From Himantopus leucocephalus (Eukaryota; Chordata; Aves; Charadriiformes; Recurvirostridae): a stretch of 64,000 nt of DNA. Location of the stretch: the NCBI GenBank assembly GCA_003993805.1, contig RSEF01000020.1, forward strand, positions 10,559,698-10,623,697, given 5' to 3'. Numbering within the stretch: position 1 is the first letter of the stretch; each line of letters opens with the position of its first letter. Both the position numbers and the translations under genes were made by a program. Below are positions 38,565 to 50,253 of the stretch, piece by piece. The notes under the pieces are model-generated. The model ran no database searches. It had not been told where the DNA came from and saw only the letters and a program-made list of their open reading frames with translations.

Positions 38565-39833
38565 GCCCCAAACCACATGGCAGCGCCACTCCTGGCCACA
38601 GTCACTGCCAGGGCAGAGGAAGTCAGACTGACCCTGTTCTGAATGCGTTAACCAGAAAGCAGCAGCCATGGCACAGTGGGAAGCTGCCACTCTCCTCGCA
38701 CGATGCTTTGAGCCTCTCTCAGTCCTGTGATGTGAGCTCACATCTCCTGGCCTGGAGCAGCCCAGCACCACCAGCTCATCTGGCTGCCACCACCTCCCAG
38801 CGAAGCACTCCCCACCCATCTCTAATTCACCAAAGCACGTCAGCACTCTAGATTCAAAACCAATCACTCAAGCCTGAACTGATGGTTCCAGCATCCTTCC
38901 CAGCCAGACATGAGTCTCCCATTGCACAAAAATGCAAACAGCTTTTTCAGACAGTCCATAAATGCTCACCTGTGGTTGCTACTCTAGCTGCAGAAGGTGC
39001 ACTGCTTGTATTTCACTTCATGCCTCAATCGCTTTGTGGTACCAAGGAAGGGAGGAGCAGCAGCGTCTGCCAGCACGACAGTCGGTCCTCCAGGCACGAC
39101 TAAAGATGTCAGACTTCACAACCCCAGAGCCAGCTCACAGGCTCTTGTCTGCCTTAGCTAACCCCTTGCCAACTCCTGGGCAAGGCAAAGCAAACCCATG
39201 TCTACACCTGCAGGGTCAGCCACAGTCCCTGGTCACTCGTCCCACAGTCCGCTGCGTGCCTGCGGCTTGCCCGCTGCCCACACACCCAGCTGACCAAGGC
39301 GCTGGCATCAACCTCCACCATACCTACCACGGAGGCTGTTCATGTCTTGCATGGCCACCAGAAACTGGGCCACATCAAACCCACCCAAGGGTTTCCTTGA
39401 GAGATGAACTTGGGTGGCAACACAGAGAGGAGGGATTTGGGAAAGGCATGGTCTCTTCTCAGCCTCAGTGAGACCACCTGAGCTGTTGCCCAGCGGAGGA
39501 TCCTGGTTCTAATCTCATCTCTCACAGCACCTTTCAAATTAATTCGTTAATTGGCATGTCAGGCTGTGCATATGAAACGAGGATGCATGGCTCCCTCTGC
39601 CGGCATGCGGCCCGAGGAGGAGCCCCTCGCCCTCTCTCCTCTCCAAAAGCCAGGGAAAAGCCATGGAAAAGCCAGCCAGCCACTGGTCCGGGCACCCAGG
39701 GCTCAGGGCCAGCCCGGGCACCCACCGGCGGGCACCACCACAGCAGCTCCCACATCTGGCACGGGACCGTTCCCTGTCTCCTGCGTTGCGGTGCAGGTGA
39801 AGATGCCCAGCAAAGGAGCCCCCTGCCTACTAC

Positions 39834-39860
39834 NAAAAAAAAAAAAAAAAAAAAAAAAAA
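39834..39860. repeat. Ambiguous base plus A26 homopolymer
   Basis: A single N at 39834 is followed by 26 adenines. The N most likely marks an unresolved homopolymer edge. The A run could be a poly(A) tail of a retrocopy, but the 5' side shows no recognisable transcript. Confidence 0.85.
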
Positions 39861-42800
39861 GAATAAAAATAGCATGGCATTGGGGAACGGCCCAGGGGGG
39901 CTGCAGGAAACGGGTGTTCAGTTGACTTTTCAAAGTTTAAGCAGGGATGTAATTTCTTAAGGACTCTGCTGATGCTCAGCTATTCCTACCGGCCTCCTGT
40001 CAAAAGGTTCAGCTGTATTTCATAAGCGGGAAGGCAGCCAAGCCCAGAAAGCTGGTAAAGTCCAGCTCCTGAAGGAGCCCCTCACCTGTACATCCGCGAC
40101 CTTCTAGACTCCAGAGGGAAACAATTCCCTCTCCCACACATGCACAACACCGTCACCCACAGCCGCGTGCCTTGTCAGGGCCGTAACAACAGGGGAGAAA
40201 ACATGTTTTCACACTGTTAAGAAACAGAATAATGAAAACCCAGAAGGATCCAAGGCCAAGGGTAACTGGAGTTTGGTAGCAGGTGGAGGGGGACAGTGTC
40301 CTGTCCCAGGTTAACAAGCTCATTTTCTCACTTTTAGTTTGTGCCCATCTCAAACTGCTCCTCTCTAGAGAGGGCGACAGGGTGCTGGTTGTGGAGAGGA
40401 GGAGGCGCTCTGAGCTTAGGAGCCACTTTTAATGACAAGGATTACTGGAGAAACAGCATTTTGGGGATTTAGGATTCTGGGAAGCAGCTGCAGTAGGAGC
40501 AGAGAGAGATAATCCCAGTGTGACAGAGAAGACATGCACGGAAGCAGGACTGGAGAAGGGAGCACAGCATCCCCAGGCACACGCAGAAGCTACTGTCTCG
40601 CACGGGGGGAAGAGCCGTCCCACAGCAGAAAGAGACTGCCAGAACAAGGGCCTGTCCCAGGGCTCCCAGCACCCTTCTGTCCCGAGATGGCCAGACCATG
40701 AGGGTTTCTAAGCCTCTGGAGCAGCCAGACCTTTATCTGTCCTTCCTGCCTCTGGCCTGTGTGGGGACTCAGACCCAGAGGAGTGATCTGCCCCACAGCC
40801 TGCCAGCAGCAAGCCCCGGCTCCCCGGCCAGCTTGCAGCCCCCCAGCGCCCCGAGAGCGAACAGCCAGCAAGGGGAATCCAGGCTCTGCCAGGGAGGGCA
40901 GCCGGGGGGCACCGAGAGGAGCAGACCCGGGACAGGGTCTGGGGGTGGAGGATGCATGCCCCGGGGTACCCAACTTCAGTGCCTCTCGGGTGGGCAGGGG
41001 GGCTCAGCCCATACAGGGGTCTGCCTGCACACAGCTCCCGAGTGTCACGCCATAGGGAAGGGCAGCGGTGGTCAAGAAAGAGGATCGGGGACAGACGGGT
41101 GCCATCCGCGGAGGCTGTGCTGAGCTCCCAGGTGCTGCTGTGCGGAGCGCTGGGGGACAGGGCTTCCCTGGCTGCCCCCCCCCCAAGCCTGTGGCGGCAG
41201 CGCACAGGAGGGGCTGTGCGCTGTAAGGTATGGGACGCAGCTCATCTGCAAGGACGAGCTCTCTCCTGCCAGCCCGGTGTCAGAACCATATCACACACTC
41301 CTGCTCTGACTCAGTTTTGCAATCAAAACCTCAGGGAAACGCTAGCTTACCAAAGCGGCGTTGAAATCCTGTGCTTGCTCCCGCAGCTGCTGTTTCCCAA
41401 TGTGTCGCTCCCTGCTCTGCCGGGCGTACGCACCTTTCCCCATCCACGCGCACACCACTGCCTGCCTGTGCCCACATTCGCGCACAGGCTTCTGCTAAAA
41501 GGAGTTCAAAGCTTCTGAGGCTCCATCTATTGCCCAAGATGTTTCTATGGCGACTCCCTTCACATCCCATCACTGGCTGCAGAAAGCTTCTGGCCATCAA
41601 CAGCTTCAGGTGAGTTGAGGGCCTCAAGCTTCAAGTCACCTGCAGTTGTTAATGCCACCAGCTACAGTTAATTAGGAAGAGATTAACAAAAACCCACCTG
41701 AAGTGGCAATGGTGAGTGAGGCAATGTCAGGAGGGAAAGGGGAGTGATGCTGTGTCTCCTTTCCCTCCGTGTTCTCTGGAGTACTGTAGCAGGGAGGAGC
41801 AACAAAGAGGGGTAGGGGGGATCTGCAAAAGGGTCCTGGACAAACAGTTCTGCTTTCATGATTCCCAGGAAGGACTTCCCAACCAGCAAGGCTCACACAG
41901 CCGCTGTAGCCGGAGCACAGGACCGCTTCACCCTATGCAGTGGCTGTCCCTGACACACTGCTGCTTCCCAAAGCAGGGGCAGGATGCCCTCAGCTCTGCT
42001 TGGTAAGCACCTGGCTACATGATTCTACAGGGCAGCTGCGGACCCGTGGCTGATGCTGACAAGCACCAGGTCCAGCATCACCTCCATCGCACCCACAGCC
42101 CCCATCATCAGCCAGTCAGGGCTAAATTCAGCACAGGTGACAGCAGTGACAGAGCGCGTGAAGCAGGCAAGGTTGCTCTCTGTGGAGCGGACCCTGCACG
42201 CAACAGTTTGATAGTGGTGTTAACAGGCACTTTGCCCGGAGTCTCAGCCCTGCAGCGTGTGAGCTAAGGCATACCTCTCACAACAGATCCAAAATTAGGA
42301 ACTGTAGCACTGAGTAGAGTCAAACCCAAATGAGCTCTGTTGGGCTTATTTTTCCAGGCTGCCAGAGCTGGAGTGAGGGGAGAGGAGGGGAGCAAGAGCA
42401 GGGCAGCAGAATGGGGCACAGCACGCAGAGAGAAGGCAAGTGCAGATTTCCCACAAACAAGAGAAGCAGGGCAGGACGGGGAACCCAGAGAAGTGCTGCC
42501 ATTTGCTGGAAAAACGTCATTAGGTTACAATGAGTATTAGAACCTTCACTTGTGTGTAGTGAGCTCTGCTGAGATGGGGCACCCAGCAGAAAGGAGACAC
42601 TTTCTGAAAAGGACTTTGTTTTTCAGCACTGCCTGTAGCAGTGAATGATCCAGACCAAACCGGCCCTTGGGCTGGAGCATAGACGGACCAGCTTCGGGTT
42701 GGCTGCCCTTTCTATGCCCAAGGGCACAACTGCCCCCACTCTCAAGAAGAAAAACACAGGGGCCTCAGCCCAGTAGGGTCTGTCCTCCACCTTTTCTTCA

Positions 42801-42871
42801 AAGAGGCTTTATAGAACCTCTGGGGAGAACTGCCCAACAGCACCGGGGCTGCCTCTATCCCCAGCTGTTAC

Positions 42872-42998
42872 CAGTGCGCACTCTCACCACCACCACGATG
42901 ATGCATCAGTCCACACACTTACCACCACCACAGCACACCAGTGTGCACACTTACCACCACCGCAGCTCACCAGTGCACACTTACCACCACCGCAGCCC
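42872..42998. repeat. Minisatellite, period about 32, about four units
   Basis: Units start with CAGT at 42872, 42907, 42939 and 42971. The last three share CACACTTACCACCACC followed by CAGCNCAC. The units are spaced 35, 32 and 32 nt apart, so recent units are more alike than the first. Read on the minus strand, three units carry GGTAAGTG, a consensus splice donor. Confidence 0.88.
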
Positions 42999-44572
42999 TT
43001 CCCCGTGCTGGCGCAGGGCAGCAGGGCACCGGCAGAGCGGCTGGGTCAGCCCAGCGAGGAGGCAGCAGAGCAGGCACTCTGAAACCCAAAGCTTGAAGAT
43101 AAAAGCCATGCGCAGCCCACTGAGGCACGGGCAGCCCCAGACCAACCCTGTGAAGCCTCTCCCCATGCTCCCACCTCCCAGTAGTGCCGTGTATCCCCGT
43201 TTGCCTTATGTGCACCAGGTGATGTTAAGGGTGAAGGGAGCTCTGCAGCTGCAGCGGGCTGCACACCCGGCTGCCACCTACCACAGTGTCCCACAGGCCC
43301 TCAAAGGAGAAAAGAGAAGGTGCCATAATGCTGTCAAAGAGCCGGAGACATCCATTTGCAGGGAGTACTCAAACCACGCTGCAAGAGGACCAGAGGAACA
43401 GCATCACAGAGAAGAAAACCCACAGCTTCCGTAGGAAAAGAAAGAACCTACACCCTTGGCAGGCGTCCCAGCGGACCTTGTGGGGTCAGGGAAGGCACAG
43501 ATGGCTGAAGAAGACATCCACTTTTGCTACCCAGACATTGCACTGTGGAAATAGCACTGAAGTGCCATCCAGCAACCCGTTCCAAACAGGGTAACACAGA
43601 ACTATCGCCTCTCAGCCACAGCAGGAAAGGCAACGAAAAGAGAGAAAAAGGAAGGAAACACAGAGCCAGACTAAAGTAAAGTCTGGACTAGCCTCTGTAA
43701 ACAGCGTTGTTGCAAAGACAAAGACTGAAAATTACTGTAATGTGCTGTATTCCTTTCACAGACTTTGAAAATAATAAAAAAGTAATGATTAAATGAAAAA
43801 GAAATTGTGAACCGGGAGGACGGATCTCTGCAGTGGCTACCGGCAGGGACAGAGAACCCCTCCACTGCCCCCTGCACAGCCCTCTGAAGCAGAAACCAAC
43901 CCACAAACTGGATGCAACTGCAGACACAGATGCCCCGCAGGACTGAGCATGTAGTGGGCATCCAACCCCTGCTAGGCGAACGGGCGAGTCCCAGTGCAAA
44001 GCCCTGAAATGAACTCCCCACATAGCAGCTGGGAGCAGGGAAGGCTGATAGGCAGCAATTTGCTGCCCAGCCCCAGCCATGAAGCTTTTCCGCTGGGGAG
44101 GAGCAGGGACCGTGCTTCACGAGCAGCACGGCTCGCAGGGACGTGCAGGCATGGGCCCTGCCAATGCTAGAGTAGCCAAATCCAAGGGGCTGAGCTCGGC
44201 ACCCTCACCTGCAGCCCAGGGCACAGCCACACGCAGACATCACCCAAGGACAAGGTAAAACGGGGGGAGCCCTGCTAGCTGGAGAGCAAACAGCTGGCAA
44301 GTGCCCAGGGCGCGGGGCAGGATGCTCTCAGGGCTGCAACCAGGGTCCGAGGCAAAGCTGGTTACATCCCTCCCCATCGGGCATGGAATGCCATGGAATA
44401 AACGGGCGGTAGAGAGAAAAGAGATGCAGCGAAGAGCAAAGCGCTGTACACCATGTCCACCTACCACCTCGGGCAAGGAATCTCGTTGGGACTCACACCC
44501 ACCTAAGCTTTACACGTAATTTTTCAAAAAAGCAGATCACTCAAAATGGCCCGTGCCTCCGGACATGTATGG

Positions 44573-44590
44573 ACTTCTCTGCAGAGAAGT
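44573..44590. repeat. Perfect 18-nt palindrome
   Basis: ACTTCTCTGCAGAGAAGT equals its own reverse complement. It lies at the left edge of the AT-rich stretch that also holds a 36-nt tandem duplication. It could be a hairpin or a chance palindrome. Confidence 0.9.
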
Positions 44591-44640
44591 GTCATTGCTT
44601 GTAAACCCAAACACAGTTGCATAACCACATAGTTAAAAGA

Positions 44641-44712
44641 TAACGACACAAAAAGTCATATGTGGTTGTGTTCTTATAACGACACAAAAAGTCATATGTG
44701 GTTGTGTTCTTA
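44641..44712. repeat. Exact 36-nt tandem duplication
   Basis: The unit starting TAACGACACAAAAAGTCATA is present at 44641-44676 and again, unchanged, at 44677-44712. Identity of the copies suggests a recent event or an assembly artefact. AACCACATA (44623-44631) pairs with TATGTGGTT (44659-44667), so the copies can also form hairpins. Confidence 0.93.
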
Positions 44713-45198
44713 TGTACAAATACTGTTTAGCGATCTGATGTCGAAAGAACGCAAGAATCACCACATTATTTCTTCTTCAATCTGTTTCTCTTTACTTTTC
44801 AAATACGGGCATTCAAAATACAAAAATAATTATTTGAAAAATATGTAATTATACTTTAAAGGAATAACATCAGATCAAATCCCACCTAAAGTCCAGTTTT
44901 GTTTCAAAGCTTCCCTGAACAGTCTAATCCTTCTAACAAAATAAAGTCCATGGGTAGCAAAAGGGGTTTCGGGCAAGCAAACATTCCCCCACAATATTTG
45001 CAACCAAATTTTACTACTACAGGCTAGTGATTAGGAGCATAGAAGTAAAATTTTCTAGGAAAAAAAGCCTGCTAGCTCAGTATCATTTTCAAAGTGCAAA
45101 AAACCAAAAAGCTGATCAGACAATATACACAACAAACAGTAAATTATGACCCTGTTCTGAGAATCCTTACACACAAGCAAGGAGCTATGGATTTTTCA

Positions 45199-45237
45199 AA
45201 TATGATATTGCATTTTAAATCATGAAAATATCATATT
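45199..45237. repeat. AT-rich inverted repeat with 11-bp stem
   Basis: AATATGATATT (45199-45209) is the reverse complement of AATATCATATT (45227-45237), with a 17-nt loop. The pairing extends imperfectly outward (TCAAAT and ATTTGA). It lies in the AT-rich stretch at 44.5-45.5 kb. Confidence 0.8.
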
Positions 45238-47360
45238 ATTTGATACAGAGGTAGGAAAAATAGGATATTAACTGTTATTTTTAACCCGCTGACAGCCTTT
45301 TCTTTTTTTTTTTTTTTTCCTGGAGACCTGCTAGGTTCTTTTCAAAAAGAGTTTTAAAATTGACCTTGTTTCAGTAGCCACTTCTCTGTCCTAGGTATGA
45401 AATCACCATATCATATTATAAAGTGTCAATGCACCAAAAAAGCAAAGGGCATTTTTTTTTTTTTAAGGCAGGAACAAAGCTGGCTCTTTTTACCTCTGAT
45501 ACAGCCCATACTTTTTCTTTCACAAGCCCACCAATTTCAACACTGTGTTATTCAGCAACCAGCATTTCATACAGAGACCAAGCCTCGCTTGCTCTGACCC
45601 CCACCTCACTGGAGCAGAGGTGTGTGTGATACAAAAGTCAGTACAGAATCTGAGCCAGCTTATTCAGATTTTAGCGGGCTCTACCCTGTGCTGCGCTCAG
45701 GGTACTGTCAACATTTTCAGGGATTTCATCCGTGAGCAGCAGAACCACCCTTTGGCCCTGAACACAAACAAACACAGTATCAGAACAGGAAAACCATCTC
45801 AGACTCTTGTTTCCATTTCCCCCTGCTATGTGATACCCAAAGCCAGAGAAGCAATTTATTTTCAGCGTTTGAAAACTGATGTGCCAGGATCACGATCTCC
45901 AACCCTGATAATTGTTTGCTGCAAATACTCCTTAGCCGGTGCTCATGAAAGAGGTGGAGAGCATCCACCAGTCTCATAAGGGAAAAACCTGGCAAAGCCC
46001 GGGCTCGCTCTGAGCTGGGCACAACATCTACAAGTGCAGAGACTGCAGGCTTCAGCCATTCTCTGCACGTTAGGTACTCTGAATAGATAGAAACAGATCC
46101 CAAAGAAACAGTCATCATCTGAGATTTCCTTGGTGGCGTGCAAGACCATGGTATCAGCTGTCGTCGCAACGCGTGGTACTTTAACAGCACAGTACCACCC
46201 TGACAGCAGAGACTGAGAGGCGCATCTCCCCATTTATTTCCTCAGGCCATGCAAGCAAGCTCTGGAGAACCAGAGCTCTGGTGGAGCCATCCTTCTTAGC
46301 CCTCTCCGGTCCAAAGGCTTCCCTGAGATGCACTGCACTGTCTTAGGAAGTTATGTCTGAACTCTGAGCATGCCCCTCCTTGCCGCTATCTACACCATCA
46401 TCCCTGTAACTGGTCTTGTTCATGCATAAAATGAGGTTAGAAGAAAAGACAACACAGATCTCTCCAGATTGTAAGGGATGTCACAACTGTCAGAAATAAA
46501 ACAAAAAAAGAGAACAGAGGCATCCACTGCATCCCTCCTTCCCCTGCCGGCACCGCGAGCGACCGCAGGAGTCTGGGTGCCACGGGATGTGCTCCCAGGA
46601 CGTTCAGCAAGACGCGCTCGCTGCTGGCAGCTCTGGGCCTGGACGAGCTGCTGTAGCTGGGCATGCAGGAGGAGCAGACGTGGCTGCAGCACTTGCTCCC
46701 AGAAGGCCTGTGCACAGCCATTTGGGAACCACATTTTAAATGAGGAAAGTGCTAGTTTTAGCACAGTTATTTTTAGTTTGTTGTTAGAAAAATGTGGCTC
46801 TGTAAAGAGAGATGTTACCCTGCCTGCTAAAAGGACTCGGGCAGGACTCCTCAGGCATCTCGGCTGCACATTCACACACATCCCCGAGCAGAGCCCCTGT
46901 GGTAACTAGCATGAAGGGCTCCGGCCTCAGTAAGAAAAATGGGAAGATAGCTCTTGGGTAGGAAGGAGCCCAAAGAGAATGCTTCAAGATACCACCCCTT
47001 TAAAAAAAGAGCTGCAGCTCTTGAGGCACCCGAGCGCTTTAACTGAAGGGGATGCTGAAACCCTGCTGCTGCCGGAGCCGGCGCTGGAGCCCTGGGTACC
47101 ACTCGCTCCGCGCCCTGCCAGCGATGCCCGACGCGGCACCGAATCTTCGCCTTCACCTGCCCTCCAACACCGAACCGACCCAGCGCTCCCTCCCCGGCGC
47201 CAATCGGGGACACAACCCCCCGGGGGTGCCGGTGCTGTTCCCCCCCCCNTTCCCCCCCCCCCCCGCCCCAACCCCCGCCGTCCTCCCCGAGGTGGCGGCG
47301 ACCCTGCCCGCATCCCGCGGTCCCGGGGCGGCGGGGGGACAGGGCCGAGCCCGCACTCAC

Positions 47361-47477
47361 CTGCGGGGAGCGCCAACCGCAGCCCCGCCGAGCGGCAGCA
47401 AAGTTTGCGGCGCGGCGAGGGACGGAGAAGTTGGGCTCCCCCGCCGTGCCCGCCCCGCCGCCCGCACCGGCTCTTAC
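47361..47477 (-). other. CDH22: Candidate CDH22 untranslated exon end or 3' extension (donor at 47361)
   Basis: On the minus strand CCCCGCAG|GTGAGTGCGG forms a near-perfect 5' splice site with the exon ending at 47361. Spliced to the acceptor at 19755 it would provide the 5' leader of CDH22. It may be an alternative to the donor at 47478, extending the same exon by 117 nt, or the end of a separate first exon. The start of transcription cannot be read from sequence. Confidence 0.5.
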
Positions 47478-47700
47478 CTGGGGCGGCGGCCGCCGCGGCC
47501 CCCCCGCGCGGGGCGTTCGGCCTCCCGCGGCATCCCCGCGCCGCGCCGCGCCCCGGGCACCCGGCGGAGCGCCCCGGCAGCCGGGCACGGAGCGGATGGC
47601 AGCCTCGGAACCGCCGGTACCCAGCGGAGGGCAGCCTCGGAGAGGCGGGCGGCGCGGCGCCCCGACCGGCGGCGGCGGCGGGGAGCGGAGCGGAGCGGAG
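47478..47700 (-). other. CDH22: Candidate CDH22 untranslated first exon (donor at 47478)
   Basis: On the minus strand CGCCCCAG|GTAAGAGCC matches the 5' splice consensus closely, with the exon ending at 47478. The right border is arbitrary: no transcription start can be fixed, though the island continues to about 48.1 kb. Mammalian CDH22 also has a non-coding first exon before the ATG exon, which supports the reading. Confidence 0.5.
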
Positions 47701-47830
47701 AGGGCTGCGGGCACCGGGCGAGCGAGGCGGGGCGCGGGCGGCGGGGTGTGCGGCTGGGGATGCATGTGCGGCCAGAGCCGCCTTCCTCCCCCTCGCTTCC
47801 TTCGCTCCCTTCCTTCCCTCCTTCCCCGCC

Positions 47831-47870
47831 AGCCCAGCCCAGCCCAGCCCAGCCCAGCCCAGCCCAGCCT
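47831..47870. repeat. (AGCCC)8 microsatellite
   Basis: Eight units of AGCCC, the last ending in T, lie inside the first CpG island. The minus strand reads GGGCT repeats, so the tract has G-runs that could form a G-quadruplex in the sense strand of CDH22. Adjacent at about 47938-47970 is a short repeat of the unit GGGGACCGACCCT. Confidence 0.92.
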
Positions 47871-49785
47871 CTGCTGGAGACTCTGAGAATGCAGCGCCGG
47901 GTCCCCCCGCCCGGCACCGGCCCCGCGCAGCCGGCCCTGGGGACCGACCCTGGGGACCGACCCTGGGGACCCCGCCGCGGGGACCCGCTCCAGGGCCTGT
48001 CCCTCTCCCCCGCCCTGCGGTGCCCCCGTCCCGGGCACCCGCGTCGCCTCCGCTGACCCCGGTCCCGTGCCTGCCCGGGGACGCCCCTGGAGGCGGGGAG
48101 CGACCCGCCGTGCTGGGGGCTGGGGGCAGACCTTGTCTCCCCCCTGCTCAGGCCCGGCGGGGCTGAGAACGCACAAACCCCGTGCGTGGGAGCGCAGCGC
48201 TGGGCCGGGGTGCCAGGGCACCCGGCAGGTCAGGGAGACCCCGGCCCACCCTTCCCCAGCCCTTGAACGGGGCCAGATCCCGGTGGCCCAGTGGCAGCTT
48301 GGCAGGAGCTCCGGTAGGGGCTCTGGGCATGACAGGCAGGCTCTGGGCACCGCAGGGGCCGGGGCTGGCAGACCCCCATCCCGATGTGCGCCTGGGTGGC
48401 CACGGCAGTTGGCATCCTCAGCACCCACCTCAGGTCTCAGGTGCCTCCTCCAGAGCGCTGCTTGAACCATGGCGGGCACCACCCAGGCTCAGCAGCACTC
48501 TGGGGACGCAGGGACAGGCACGGCTGCACAGCTTGCTGCCTGCAGCAGAGTCACACACCAGCAGGATCCACAGCAGTGCCAGGCGTACAGACCACTCCGG
48601 GAATGATCAGGACAGGTGGAAGGTGGAAGCAGGGAAGAAGCTCAAGGCTGGTGAAGCTGCGATATCGTTTTGGGATGGATAAATCTGATGATGCCAGTCA
48701 GGGTTTAGCCACAACTCAGGCAAACAGCCCCCAGTAGGACATTTTCCAGTCTCCACTGCCCAGGGTCTCGCATCTTACCTGCAGAAAATAACCCCCTGCT
48801 TCCACAGCAACCTCTGGGATTGCACCTTGGAGCTTGGCCCTGGAAGGAACACAAGGGAACACCAAAGAAAGGAGTGCCCTGTTGCTCCATGTGTTCAGCA
48901 CCTTGCACAAGGCAAACAAATCCTCTGCTTGGGCTAAGAAACAGTGGTAACCCAGCAGCAGGTTATCCACAACCCACCTGGGTCTGCTGCTTCCAGCACA
49001 GGCAGGCGGCCTGCAGGTCAGGGAGAGGTGGGTGGAAAGCAAAAGAGAGTGGTTTACAACCACAGCGTGAAACCAGGAGTGACTCCTCCTTGCCAGGACG
49101 AAGGGATGAGCAGGGCACAGATCCAGCAGCAGGCTCGGGCAGCTGTCCTCCCCACCTCTGCGCTGGCGGCCACAAGGCTTCCCATCCTCGTACTGCTGCG
49201 TGACTGCCACCCTCAAAGGCCAATGGGGCCCTGAAGAAGACCTAGGAAATGCTCCATAACCAGCCCCTTCAGATGTGGAAGCATCTAGAAATGTCCTCAA
49301 TCCCACTATGAGAGCGGGAAGCCTCCCAGCTGCAAGCAAGCACTGCTGCCAAAGTAGATCCCACTTGTGCCTGATGCTCTTGTAGGGAAAGGAGCAAAGC
49401 CTGGAGCACAGCTGCTCCACCGCTAACGCCGTCTGCAAACAGAGACTTTGCTCAATGCCAGTCTAGCCCTAGGACAGCTGCTGGGCTCTTGTGCCAACAT
49501 TGACACAGGCACTGGGAACACCCACATCCTTTCCCTGGGACAGCCAAGAGTCTGCCTCTCACAGTGCAGCGGCAGCCCAGGCGGAGCTGAGCCCACCTGG
49601 CAGAAAGCATCCAATAAGCTGGTGCGATACTGGATGAAGATGGTTCCAGCTCTTGTCTGTAGTTGTGGTGCCCTTTTCCATTCTGTTTTTGCTAAGACTC
49701 CCTTACCCTGGAGCCAGGGAAGGTTTGTCTCTCCTGCCATCACCCCCTCCCCTGCGTCACAGCTGCTCCACGCCTAATTGAGTTG

Positions 49786-49868
49786 AAGACGTTCCTGCTC
49801 ATTGCAGGGGGGTTGGACTCAATGACCTTTAAAGGTCCCTTCCAACCCAAACCGTTCTATGATTCTAT
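49786..49868 (+). mobile_element. CR1 LINE 3' fragment
   Basis: GACGTTCCTGCTCATTGCAG, then GGTTGGACTCAATGACC, AAAGGTCCCTTCCAACCC and TTCTATGATTCTATG, is a CR1 3' end in plus orientation. It resembles a younger-looking subfamily than the fragment at 36601 because it is less diverged, by eye. Confidence 0.93.
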
Positions 49869-50253
49869 GCCCTCTTGCTGCTGCCCTGCAGGGTGCTGAT
49901 AAGGCCAGCCAGGCCTGCCCCAGCCCGGCTCCCAAACGAGCCCCCAGGAGCACTGTAACAAGGCACACGGTGACAGTCCTTCCGTGAGACCTGAAATCAG
50001 CAATGCTTCAGAGTACGCCCAGGTCACACAGCAGCACAGGGCAGGAGCCGCCCCGTGCACTGTGGGGAAGGGATGATGGAGGATGCAAAGCAGGGCAACA
50101 AGGACTACCCGTGACATGATCACTCCCTTTGTGAGCGGGGCTCCCCACACCGGCCAACACTGAACGCAGCCTCCATGGCTCCGTCCCACAACCTCTCTCG
50201 AAAGTCGACATGTCGCTTTCATGTCATGTCTTGTGTTCTCAGTGACAGAAGGA

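Larger units (their letters stand above)
19741..47360 (-). other. CDH22: Inferred first intron of CDH22
   Basis: About 27.6 kb separate the first coding exon from the donors in the CpG island. I found no convincing coding exon on either strand. The region contains CR1 fragments at 32058-32112 and 36601-36698, a solo LTR at 37995-38564, an A26 tract at 39835-39860, a minisatellite at 42872-42998 and an AT-rich stretch with short duplications and hairpins at about 44500-45480. AT-rich sections that could be regulatory lie at 24525-24710, 27650-28560 and 33000-33250. That this is one intron depends on the CpG island being the CDH22 promoter, which is inferred. Confidence 0.55.
46990..48165 (-). 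promoter_or_regulatory. CDH22: CpG island, likely CDH22 promoter
   Basis: A very GC-rich, CpG-dense stretch of about 1.2 kb stands out from its surroundings. It includes runs such as GGGCGGCGGCCGCC and many CGCG sites. Two excellent minus-strand donors sit within it (exon ends at 47478 and 47361), so it transcribes leftwards toward the CDH22 coding exons. Such islands are typical vertebrate promoters. Very long open frames here (up to 536 codons on the minus strand) arise because GC-rich DNA lacks stop codons, and they are not genes. There is an N in a C-run at 47249. Confidence 0.75.

Noticed and set aside
45780..46190. A 136-codon minus frame near 46 kb
   Set aside because: No family recognised and no splice or promoter context. 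It is consistent with chance.
46872..48482. A 536-codon minus frame and plus frames of 395 and 334 codons in the first CpG island
   Set aside because: They overlap on both strands, are Pro/Gly/Arg/Ala-rich, cross an N and show no domain. Long frames are expected in CpG-dense DNA without stop codons.
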